Part shown: positions 54,237-64,000 of the stretch, piece after piece
How positions within the stretch are numbered: the first letter of the stretch is position 1
How the letters are laid out: each line of letters starts with the position of its first letter
Assembly (NCBI RefSeq): GCF_026914185.1
Contig: NC_070574.1
Span: 248,001-312,000 of the forward strand
Source of the DNA: Puccinia triticina
Taxonomy: Eukaryota > Basidiomycota > Pucciniomycetes > Pucciniales > Pucciniaceae
Length of the DNA stretch: 64,000 nucleotides
Direction of reading: 5' to 3'
The notes under the pieces: model-generated
The model's database searches: none
What the model saw: only the letters and a program-made list of their open reading frames with translations
Told to the model about the DNA's origin: nothing
Translations under genes and position numbers: made by a program

Positions 54237-55736
54237 TCCTCTCCCGTCGTTCTCTCGCTGTACACCATCTTTCCTTCCCCTGTACTCCACACCTTCTTTT
54301 ATTTCGTTGTACTTTTTTTTTCTTCTTCCAACCATTTTTTCCCCTTTTTGAATAGATATGTACACCTTTTCCCCTCCTGTGTGCTTCTTCTTTACCTTGC
54401 TTACCTCTCTCTTTATTGATCATCCACGGCTGACCTTTTGACACCACCGCCCGTCTCCTCACAACCCTCAAGTTTAAACACATCGAGTCTCCGACGATCA
54501 ACTTTGTTTACGCATTATAACAACACTCACTACGAAGAAAAGAAACACTCTGCTATACATACCATCATCAACAACCTCCTTCCACTTCTCTTCTTTGAAA
54601 AAATACGCACCTCACTACATATTCCTGTACTGTAAACTTCCCACTCATTCCACTTCCTCCATCTCTTTCCTTTTTTACTCGGACAATTCACTTGTACTTT
54701 TTTTTTGCTCGTTTGGTTGACTGATTTACGAAGGCTGGACACTCTCGCATTGTTTTTTCCATGTTATATGTACCCGTCGGGCGCCCCGTGTATTCTCTCT
54801 ATTTCACTTGTCTATTGGATGTCTTCCATCCCACCTCGTGTTTCCTGGGGAGAACAGAAAAGGGGTTTCAATTTTCAACGCATTTACTTTATTGATCTGG
54901 GTGCATGCAGAGAGAAGAGGGAACCGGGCGTCCCAACATTGGTCCTTGCTTTCTTGAGAGTGGTAAGCTTTCAGCGCAGACATGCTGTGGTGGGTGTTTT
55001 TATTTTATTCCAGGTGCTGGGTTGGGTTTAGGAAAGTGCCACATGTGCCTTTTTGAGCCAGAGCTGGACATCACATGATCTTGCCAAGAAAAAAAAATTG
55101 ATTCAAGAAAAAAAAATATACAGCTTCTGGGGTGCTCCAGAGGGCACCAAAAGTTTGTGGCTTTTAGAAAGCACCAATCACACCTGCTATAGTATTTCTT
55201 GGGGGTAGTACACACCTCCCACGCTGAAGCTGAAAGTGAGGGGCCATGTAGTCAGCCTTCCTAAGAGTACATACAGCAGCTTGTTGATGCCCAACTGGCA
55301 CCATATTTTGAAGCTTTGGGAAAGTCTCCAACAAACTTTCTGTTCAAGTGTCTAGAAGTCTACTGTCTCACCATTGAGTCAAATTGACATTTTATTTTTG
55401 CATCAAGCATTTCTCCTCTTGACAGCAATCATCCTAAATCAACCCAAAACACCTCATTTCCCCACCCCCAAGGAAAACTTTGAGTTTGATTCAATCTATT
55501 ATTTATTGCAAGTGATTATATGTAAACTTCACACACCTGACAAATACCTTGTTACATAATACCATGTATATGACTGCGCATATTTCCCATGAAACATTCT
55601 CCTGTTCCTCTGAATACCTAGCCAAAATTCTCATCCTCCATCTTCACTACAACACAAATCTAATTCACATCGTTGGCCACACAAATTGAGCCTGAGCAAC
55701 TCAACAAAACCTATCTCACTCACAATAATAACACCA
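54237..55736. other. CT-rich 3' flank and spacer, no gene seen
   Basis: Pyrimidine-rich to about 54800 (probable 3' untranslated region and beyond), then mixed AT-rich sequence. Short frames have no recognisable domain. The last 120 bp form the 5' flank of pseudogene D. Confidence 0.5.
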
Positions 55737-57200
55737 ATGCCTGCAGTTCATCATGCCCTGGCCTTTATGGGTATACTTATCTCTTGTCATGCACTGCAGG
55801 ATATTTGTGACCCTGTTGATAGTAGCTTTTGTTCCAGTCAGGCAAATCAGGTTAAACAGAAAAACAGCCAAGATCACTGTGGAAGAATGTCATTGACCTC
55901 AGGGATCAAGTGCAAGGAAACTATAATCCAGAACTCTTTGTCCCCAATGGATCATGGAAACACTATACCCACACTAGCAGATCTAAAAAATACTGGCCAG
56001 TCAGGGCTCAAGTCTAAAAATCAGTTCCAGGGCCCGGGGCCTGCGTCCTCTAATCCACATCAGGTTTCCAAGGTTCAAAAATTTGTGAATAAAAAATTAG
56101 GAGCTTCCTTCAAAGGTGCAATTGATAACACCCAAGCCAAGAATACAGATAGCAAAGTAGATCTTTTAGGAAATATTTTAACATCATCCTACATGATAAC
56201 AGCAGTTGAGGAAGGAGTTCCAAAAAAAAAGAGAATCATCATCTTCAACAGAACTATTTCCATCCAAGGGATTGGAATTTAATTCAATGAAGAATATTGG
56301 GAGGTCCATGGCAACTTCTAAAATAAGAAAAGCTCCTGATGATAATAGTCAACACACTGGAACAGGAGGCAAGAAGCTTAAATCCATCCAGCCTTTATTC
56401 AAACTTTGTGCACAAACCAGAAATCATGATATAATGATGTTGGGAAAATCAAAGCCAGAAGGCAGCTCTACTGGAAAGTCAAGCACTCTCAATCAAATAA
56501 AAGAAGCAAGTGCTGCTTCCAAAGGTGCATCAATTTATTTGAAGGAAAATGGAAGGGTCTTCCACTCAATCCAGTTAGTTAAAACAAAGAGCTCAGGTCT
56601 AGCTGATCCCAACTGTGGCACCTCCTGCATTAATACAGGAAATGATAAGATTAGAAAAAAATGTGATAATCAGCTTGAAGAAAGATTGTTAAAGAAAAAT
56701 AAAACCAACTTGGAACCATCAGTTTCTCAATTAAACAGCATAAGCCAAAATAAAATCCAAACATGGGCTCTCCAGGATGTAATAAACCATCAACTATAGC
56801 TTTATTAGTCCCTGAAAAAGGATCATTTAGAAACAATAGCCCTTACACAGGTAGACTCATGAAGGTGGGGGATGGAATGGACTCTAACTGCTCCAAAGAA
56901 AAATGAGACCAATCAGTCTCTCTGGAGACAATAAAGCCTATCAACACTGCAACTGTTCCAATCCGTGGATTGTATCGGTGATACCATGGATTGGATTTAA
57001 TTTTGTTCCATAGTTTTCCCAAGGCAGGGTAATGGATAGCCGGGGCGATCCAATCCATGGGATTGGATCTGTCAAACCAATACATACTCAGCTCACATCA
57101 TGGATCGTCTTGCAATACCGGTACAATCCAATCCGGGATTGCAGGGCTTTTTTTTGTGTATATAATTCTTTACCCCATGGTTTCTTTGTGTATAATTTTA

Positions 57201-58660
57201 GGGTCTTGGAAAAACGACTCCCAACTTTTGGGAAAACAACTCCCATACGTCGGCGCGACTATGTTTTGACCAGCGCTCGACGCCGACCTAGACCCTTTTT
57301 TTGGGTACGGGTTTTTTGGGAGTCGTCGACCCAAAGCAATTTTTTTTTTGGGAGTTGTTGTGCTAATTTTTTGTATTATTTTTTATTATTTTTAATATGT
57401 ATAACGTTTTTGTTCCACGTACTAGAGACATATAAATTTGAGAGCACAGAGATTTATGCATAAATTGTACCCCCTAAATTTCTTAGCAATAGTGTGTCAT
57501 CAGAACATGACATATAAGGGGTGCACGTAGGGCTTAGTAGGAAAATGACCGCCAACCACATAACTTTTTTGTTACACAACCAAAAAGTCCAAAAATTTCA
57601 GAAAACTTTCCATGATACATATATTTTGTGCTATCAAATAATTAGCAATAGTGTGCCGTTGTAGAATGACATATAAGGGGTGCGTGGAGGGCTTACTAGG
57701 AAAATGACCGCCAACCATATAACTTTTTTGTTACACACCTAAACAGTCCAAGAATTTCGGCAAATCTTTCATTTAGCATATCATTTGTGATATGAGATTC
57801 TTAGAAACTTGATGTGATAAAAATAGGAGATATGGGGTGTGCGCAGCGGGCTTTATCCGCGCACACCTTATATATCCTATTTTTATTACACTCCATGGCT
57901 AAGAATTTCATAGCAAGCCTAATATGCTACATTGAGAATTTCCTGAAATTTTCAGACTGTTTGGGTATGTAACAAAAAAGATATAAGGTTGGAGGTCATT
58001 TTCCTACTAAGCCCTCCGCGCACCCCTTATACGTCATTCTACAATGGCACACTATTGCTAATAATTTGATAGCCCAGAATATATGTATCATGGAAAGTTT
58101 CCTGAAATTTTTGGACTGTTTGGGTGTGTAACAAAAAAGTTATGTGGTTGGCGGTAATTTTCCTACTAAGCCCTACGCGCACCCCTTATATGTCATTCTA
58201 CAATGGCACAATATTTCTAATAATTTGATAGCACAAAATATATGTATCATGGAAAGCTTCCTGAAATTTTTGGACTTTTTGGGTGTGTAACAAAAAAGTT
58301 ATGTGGTTGGCGGTCATTTTCCTACTAAGCCCTACGCGCACCCCTTATATGTCATGTTCTGATGACACACTATTGCTAAGAAATTTAGAGGGTACAAGTT
58401 ATGCATAAATATCTTTGCTCTCAAATTTTTATTTCTCTAGTACATGGAACAAAAAAGTTATACATATTAAAAATAATAAAAAATAATACAAAAAATTAGC
58501 ACAACGACTCCCAAAAAAAAATTGTTTTGGGTCGACAACTCCCAAAAAACCCGTACCCAAAAAAAGTGTCTAGGTTGACGTTGAGCGCTGGTCAAAAAAT
58601 AGTTGCGCCGACGTATGGGAGTCGTTTTCCCAAAAGTTGGGAGTCGTTCTTCCAAGACCC
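57201..58660. mobile_element. Foldback element, 1.46 kb, nested in the hAT element
   Basis: GGGTCTTGGAAAAACGACTC and GAGTCGTTCTTCCAAGACCC are inverted and the whole element folds on itself. TA flanks both ends (57199-57200, 58661-58662). The arms consist of a unique outer ~330 bp and then ~180-bp units with TTAGTAGGAAAATGACCGCC and CTTTTTTGTTACAC. The right arm has about one unit more than the left. The turning point is near 57838-57870 (TGTGCGCAGCGGGCTTTATC, then CGCGCACACC). No coding potential is seen. Confidence 0.85.
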
Positions 58661-58904
58661 TAAGTTTAACTCTTTACTTTGTGTATATTGTATTCATATA
58701 TTTAACTAGCTTTACTTTGTGTCTATATTTTAATTGTTTATATATTCAACTAGCAGCTATGCGGCCCCTTAGTAAAAGTGGTGTATATTATGGGGCTTGG
58801 ACTTGGCAGAAGAGACAGACTATGGTATGGGCCGGGATAGATAGAAGATGAAATAGGGAGTAATGAGAAACAAAGGGGGGGAGGATAGAGAGAAACTCTA
58901 AAAT

Positions 58905-59812
58905 TTACGGCTTCTCCTGATTAGGCACCTTTCTGGTCTTGATCATTTCTGTGTCTTCCATACATGATTCAACTAAAAGTTGAGCTTTGGCAAAATAGCC
59001 ATCGGGTTTGACTCCCTGCTTGAGCCACTGATGGGAACTAACACATCTCTCAATCATTCGCGCAGCCAAACCACCTTGGCCTTGTCCACATGTATCTGTG
59101 GCAGCAGAGAAAGTCCGTTTGACACTAGCTGATGTTGCAATGCAAGCCAAGTAGTCCCGGGCTAATTTTGATAAGATTGGAAATTCATGTTCATTTTCCT
59201 GAATCAATGAACATGTAAATATTTAGTTCAAATGTTCTCGAGTAGCTCTACATAGCATCGGGTTGTTGCTCACCTTCCACCAGCCGAGGCACTGGTTGGC
59301 ATCAGATGAGTGCAGCTTATATTTACCTCGGAGATAAACGGTCATCTCATCGTCCAATGGGCCATGGTTGGTCTCAGGGAAAAAATCCACATCCGCCACC
59401 AGGCGGTGATGCTTGCTGCCTTGGGACTTCTTTGGGATCGGAGCCAAGCATTCAATTGAATGTTCCCTTGCAGCTGAATTGACTTCAGATTTCCGAGCTT
59501 CATATTTCTCTTGGATCAGTGACTTGGCGTGTCGTGGTGACTCAGGAACCATGCCTGAAACATGGAGAGCCGATATGCTGGGTTGAGAACTATTGCAAGA
59601 AGGATTACATCGCAGTCAAGGGCCTCGCAGAGATAAGTTTCAGTCTTGGAGGCCATTTTGTTGAACATAGCCTGGAACTCTGGTTTGGGTGCGGACTGCT
59701 TCTTCTTGATGATCTCTTTGATGTATTGGTATTTGGCAAGCATCAGGCATGCGGACAAGGTATCAGCTTCCATCTTCTTTGTGATGAAATAGAATTCCTA
59801 GTTAAAACATGA
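58905..59812 (-). pseudogene. hAT transposase fragment (C-terminal part)
   Basis: Reading down the minus strand: ALDCDVILLAIVLNPAYRLS and MFQAWF, a frame break near 59535-59550, SPRHAKSLIQEKYEARKSEV, CLGWWK, an intron (59273-59199, GTGAGC...TCAG), then ENEHEFPILSKLARDYLACI and ATSASVKRTFSAA. LNPxYRLS..F, LIQEKYE and W(W)K...FP-LSKLARDYL-I-ATSAS-RxFSAA are the hallmark C-terminal and dimerisation sequence of hAT transposases. The N-terminal part with the BED finger and the first catalytic residues is missing or unrecognisable, so it is not functional. Confidence 0.85.
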
Positions 59813-60300
59813 GGGACCAATCAGTTTAAGTTGTTGTTTTTTCAACAAATAAGTGATAAACAAAATACAAGGTGTTACTTACAGCAACATCATTCAATTT
59901 CTTGGCAATCTCCCAATCACATTGGTAGATAAGGTGCATTTGCATATTTTTATGCAAATTGTGGGTTGGGGCTCCTCTATACCCAGTCAATCCAAGCCCT
60001 AACCCGATGCACATGAGAGTATCAAAACACACCCTGGTATTTACATGGATTGGATTGGTAGTCCCGATCCACAAAGACCCCGGCTGGTGTATCGGACCAA
60101 TTGGACCGATACACCTGACATCAATAATGTGGATTGTTTTGGCCAGTCCAGTCAATACAAATCCAGTTTATTGGCCCGGATTTTGGGCCAATACCAACCA
60201 ATACCTTTCCACGGATTGGAACAGTTGCAGTGTTGAGCCTATGCATTCTGACTTCAAAATTGGGTCTTATTCTAAACCAAGTATGAAACCTGGTGTCAAG

Positions 60301-62240
60301 CAGATCACTAAATTAGCTAATTTCCCTCCTCGGGGGAGCGCAGCGACCTCTGAAGGAGGGACTTACGTGCTAAGTCAACTCCGTGGCCTGAGAGAATTTC
60401 AGCTTTTGGTGGGCAGTTTTTCATAATCAACCTCACGCACTCGTCTCTGGACGCTTTTCCTTCTAGTTTTCATTTCTGGGACCACGCAAGCGGTCCCCAT
60501 GTACCTACTATTTTTTTTTGTCTCCATCCCATCGGCTGCCTTCACTATCCTGATGTGTAAATTTTTTATTTCCTCTTGCGCATTAAACTTGAATTCCAGG
60601 CACTTCCACACATTCATACTGTATTCAGTGCTGAAACATACTATGCTGTTTCAATGACTGTAGCCCATGAGTGCGTATAGACATTTAAGTAGCAATGGTT
60701 CTTTACGCTGTGGTGAGCGCAATCAACGCGCACAGCGTGCAAAATAGCCAAAAACTTAACATTTTTAACATAAACAGGTGTACATATACTTTATATCACT
60801 TTCACAAAGATGTTACATAGTTTTCTCATAAATTTAAGCGCTTTAAAAAGGTATTTTCTGGCTATAAATATAAGAAACACTCAATATATGTAATCCTTCT
60901 GAAATAGCCACTTACATATACAACAGTAGTATAGAAAGAGATTTACAGTAATTTTCTTTACACTTCAATCTAGTATTCACTTCTAAGAATTGTTTAACAT
61001 CTTTGAGAAGTATTCCAGACTAAAAATCATTCACATATAGAAAAGCCAAGGCTCATATGTAACTACAATTTCATTACATAGTTGTAAATCTTCTAAGATT
61101 AAAAGCTAGTCTGATATTGGTTCTTTTGTCTATAAAAGAAGGTCATTTTGGATACTATTTCTCCTCATGCTTGCATTAGATAGTAATATATAAGTTACTT
61201 GCTTTCATCACCTTTGATAAATTAGTTGATAAATTAAAGTGTTAAATTAGCTGATAAATATAGTGAAACCCAACCCCTTACAACCCCTTAAAAGATCTCA
61301 TTTCTCTTTGAGCCTCCAGAGCCTTTGATCAAAAGGAATTTCGAAGTAGTGTGCCAAGAAATATTAGGAAAAGCCACATCTCTTAGTTTTCTTCGTGAAT
61401 TTCTCCCAGAGTCAAAGGAGGGCAGCCTTTCAAGCATCTCATTACCCTCCAAGCTCATCTCCCCGCCGTGAGAAGTTCCACAACACTTTTTGATTAATCA
61501 TTTCAACTGCTGTATTGTATACCTGGGAAAGGTGACTTGAGGGGTGTGACAGGTTGATGACTGGGGTTGGCCGTGTCCATGACTCATCAGGGTCCAAGAG
61601 GGTGTAACTTCCAATCCAGCAAGGTTCCAGTGGTGAATAGGGGTAAAATTGGCCGTAGAATCCATTTCTGAGGTCCATTTGGTGCTATCTTGAGGCCTAG
61701 GGTGAGTAAATATATGTATGAGAAAAAACTTTTGATTTTTCACTTTTCCGTCTACCACATCCTCCCCCAACTTATTGTCTTTCCCCAGACAATTCCCCCA
61801 AAAAAGTGCCGTATCTTGACTTTTGGAAGCTTGAGGCTTGAGTTTTACTGGGTGAAATGAGGAGTCCTTGGGAAATTGGCCATTGGACGTCTTCTGGGTG
61901 CGGTGACTGATAGGCTGAGTGGGGTGAATTTTGGTCAAAAAATTGATATTTTGTCATTTTTATGATTTCTTGTTTTTTCATCAATGCCACTTGGAAAAGC
62001 AGGAAGTGTCATGTTGAATTCTGAAAATTTCACCAGTTTCTTTGTCAGCCTTAGAGATACATCAAGTATCCAAAAGACTACAATAACTTAGTAAATAATA
62101 ATAATTATTAAATTATTATTGCAGAATCCGATTCCTCATCCTAAATTAAGGGGGGTCACCCACTTAAAGTACCCCCTTATTCCTATTCCTTCATGTACTA
62201 ATTGTATAAATAAGAATTGGCCCCAGAAAGCGCCCAAAAA
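60301..62240. other. AT-rich repeat debris, no gene recognised
   Basis: A hairpin with CCCTCCTCGGGGG and GGAGGGACTTA lies at 60325-60366, matching ends of the 752-bp insertion at 20854. From 61690 to 62065 there are phrases shared with 51100-52230. Positions 60760-61300 are very AT-rich. The 146-codon minus-strand frame at 61498-61938 has no recognised domain. Confidence 0.45.
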
Positions 62241-62349
62241 TAGTATTAAAAATCATTAATTACGTCGACAAGCACTTTTTCCGCGCAGCATTTCCCCATG
62301 CAGGGTTGCGGAAAAAGTGCCTGTTGGCGTAATCAATTATTTTTAATAG
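62241..62349. repeat. 109-bp near-perfect hairpin
   Basis: TATTAAAAATCATTAATTAC and GTAAT-CAATTATTTTTAATA form the stem, continuing into GACAAGCACTTTTTCCGC and GCGGAAAAAGTGCCTG-TG, with a ~25-base loop. It is probably a very short MITE. No target duplication was resolved. Confidence 0.8.
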
Positions 62350-63333
62350 AAGGAACAACCTGAGAGGACGACTATTATGGCAGAGCCAGTCAATACCTCT
62401 CAGGGTCCTGTGAATATCATGAAATATAAGAGCTCTGAATACAATTAGTTAGATGTGCCGCCTCCACTGGCCCGGTGATGCAAATGACCAACCCGAAGCC
62501 AGCGCCGAAGCCCTATTTATATTCTCCACCGTCACAAGAGCCGCGGGCCAACGACATTTCCTCACACAGCATTTGGTCCCCGACATTCCATCCCACCTTG
62601 CACGGTTCTTTGTTCCTTTGGAAACGCATTCAATTCCGGCAAATGCATCAGATTGATAAACACCACAATTCTACAGATCAAAACACCATCATCGCTGTAT
62701 CTGCCATAATCGGCTCCGACATATGTTGTGCTTTTCTATAAAAGACTACTCAACAGTCCAAATGCACAATTGCTAAAGCAGCACAATAAAATTGTGTCAA
62801 CTCCTCGTCGGAAATGGTCCCGGTTTTATCAACTCGCTTTTCAAAATCGCACCCAACAATTTTAAAGGCAGATCAGCAACCGCAATAACTACTTATTTTG
62901 GTTGCTTGTGAGTATCTATCCCGCTTATCAATTTGAGTTCCTCCCAATCCCGTCATTAATCCTGTTATTGTAACCAAAAACCACCCCCATATCCCGTATA
63001 TTGCAATACCAACAATACCATAACTGGTGAATATTATGACGCATTGGGAAGTCGCGTCCGTTGTGTCGGTCGCTGTGCACTGTTCTCAAGTGACACCCTG
63101 AAGCCGTGGCTACGAATTGGTTTCTCATCTCGGCGCTAACACAACATCCGATTTCCAGAACTGTACATTGCTCCGACGTTATAATGTTGAAAATACCGAC
63201 AACAGTCAATGGGTTTGACAATATTTAATCAGCTGCTCTCCACATTTGACGCATCACCATCTAGCCCATTTCCTCCTCCTCTGGACCCCAACTCAAGTTT
63301 TGTCATATCAACATTCCACATCAGTTCTCCCCG
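62350..63333. other. 5' flank of the right-edge gene, possibly with exon-like remnants
   Basis: ATTATGGCAGAGCC at 62371 recurs from 28529. At about 63030-63130 the plus strand has a short open stretch (YYDALGSRVRCVGRCALFSS, then DTLKPWLRIGF) that looks coding but lacks a start and ends at a stop. It may be part of a gene upstream or a relic. Confidence 0.35.
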
Positions 63334-64000
63334 ATGGCACCCGTAGTATCCACTCTCTGGCGTCAAAGCCACCCTTTTTTCAGTCGTGCTCCGTTTGACA
63401 TAACTAAAACAGTGAGTACCATTTATATTGTGCCTTTGCGCAATTCTAATAATTGTCTGCTAGCTCCCACCAGTAATTACCCCGGGTTCAAGCTACGGCC
63501 AACTCATGTTTGAATCTACTCTCGCTTTCCTCAATACCAAAACTGTTGAAGATGTCAATATGAAGGTCAAGCTTCAAGTTTACGGCTCGACTGCGACTTC
63601 GCTCCTCAAGGACAAAATTTATTTTTTGTCGGGCCGCGTTATAGCTTTAAACGCAAAAACACCACCTGTGTTCTATTTTGAACAAGAACTTACATTCCCT
63701 ATTGCTGATTCCGAGGGCTATTTGATTTCCCTCGCTAACAAGGCAGGATGTTACGGCTTCGGTGTAGTTATCTCAAAGGCTGAGGAGAAGGATGACAGTT
63801 CAGCAACCTCTACCTTTAATAACTTACTGGTAAAGATCCGACACACCGACTATGACGTCCAGGTAAGTTTTTGCTTCTAACTTCAACTGCTGGGCGGCTA
63901 TCCAAGTCACACTAAAAATTTATTTTCCATTGCTAAACTTTGCAGACGCGCAACTCGGTCAGCTTTATTGTCCAGTATAAAGTTGCTGGTAACTGTAACC
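63334..64000 (+). CDS. Hypothetical, rust-type expanded family, runs off the window
   Basis: Exon 1 is 63334-63411 (MAPVVSTLWRQSHPFFSRAP...), the intron is 63412-63463 (GTGAGT...GCTAG), exon 2 is 63464-63862 ending DYDVQ, then an intron GTAAGT...TTTGCAG, and exon 3 begins TRNSVSFIVQYKVAGNCN at about 63946. The protein has LLKDKIYFLSGRVIALNAKT, PPVFYFEQELTFPI, GYGFGVVISKAEE-like and LLVKIRHTDYD blocks with many beta-type residues. I recall similar uncharacterised proteins in large numbers in rust genomes but cannot name a domain. No signal peptide is visible. The C-terminus lies beyond the window. Confidence 0.6.

Larger units (their letters stand above)
56942..60235 (-). mobile_element. hAT transposon, 3.3 kb, inserted in pseudogene D
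   Basis: The ends CAACACTGCAACTGTTCCAA and TTGGAACAGTTGCAGTGTTG are perfect inverted repeats extending to 28 bp. AGCCTAT flanks both sides (56935-56941, 60236-60242). Removing the element and one flank copy restores the reading of pseudogene D. It contains a decayed hAT transposase on the minus strand and a nested foldback element. Subterminal regions carry repeated ATGGATTGGATT-like words on both sides. Confidence 0.9.
55737..60300 (+). pseudogene. Copy D of the giant secreted-protein family, split by a hAT element
   Basis: The start MPAVHHALAFMGILISCHAL then QDICDPVD matches the signal peptide and first residues of copies B and C. Homology continues through SMDHGNT/MDHEN, NTGQ, KNTDSKVDLLG and SYMITA. 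There are a frameshift in an A-run near 56215-56232, another near 56760, and an in-frame TGA near 56904. The frame then reads NNSPYTGRLMKVGDGMDSN, equivalent to NNGPYIGRIRKMGD. At 56942 the hAT element begins. After it, from 60236, HSDFKIGSYSKPSMKPGVKQ resumes exactly where B has HSDFNTGSISQLNMRPIDKG. Homology fades by about 60300, so the C-terminal modules are absent. D is on the opposite strand to A-C and more diverged, so it is an older paralogue. Confidence 0.85.

Overview
The window looks like nuclear DNA of a basidiomycete fungus, most probably a rust (Pucciniales). The genes carry many short introns of about 55-140 bp. The few conserved housekeeping genes sit in GC-richer islands within AT-rich, transposon-packed DNA. 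Large secreted-protein genes occur as tandem copies. The species cannot be named from sequence alone.

Layout. 1-3.3 kb: a degenerate ~110-bp tandem array, then two small intron-containing genes, the second with IGPSLPP motifs and an apparent frameshift. 3.3-15.5 kb: repeats only, including a non-autonomous Helitron (4674-8116), further Helitron ends, MITEs with clear target duplications, and arrays of short palindromes built on TGACCGGTCA. 15.5-37.9 kb: three tandem units (A, B, C), each with a gene on the minus strand for a ~1220-residue secreted protein. A is a pseudogene (15883-19652); B (22212-25877) and C (33887-37555) are intact. Unit C is split by a 6.2-kb Helitron (27525-33717) whose empty site survives in unit B. 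That Helitron carries a piece of a glycerol kinase gene and three nested DNA elements.

38-44 kb: a conserved island with an FRG1-like gene (minus) and a 12-exon cytosolic cysteinyl-tRNA synthetase gene (plus), divergently arranged about 125 bp apart. 44-49.3 kb: a palindrome array, a small secreted-protein gene (46490-47400), and a decayed second copy of the cysteinyl-tRNA synthetase 3' part plus the small gene's upstream region. 53.1-54.2 kb: an EH-domain gene. 55.7-60.3 kb: a fourth, decayed copy (D) of the giant secreted family, interrupted by a 3.3-kb hAT element that itself contains a 1.46-kb foldback element. 63.3 kb to the end: the start of a gene that runs off the window.

The main biological themes are a lineage-specific family of giant secreted proteins with two homologous C-terminal modules, evolving by tandem duplication, apparent recombination and pseudogenisation, and a nested transposon history that can be ordered from target-site evidence. 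Exon boundaries were placed by eye from frame continuity, GT/GC-AG sites and protein conservation. Function calls come from family knowledge, not from database searches.
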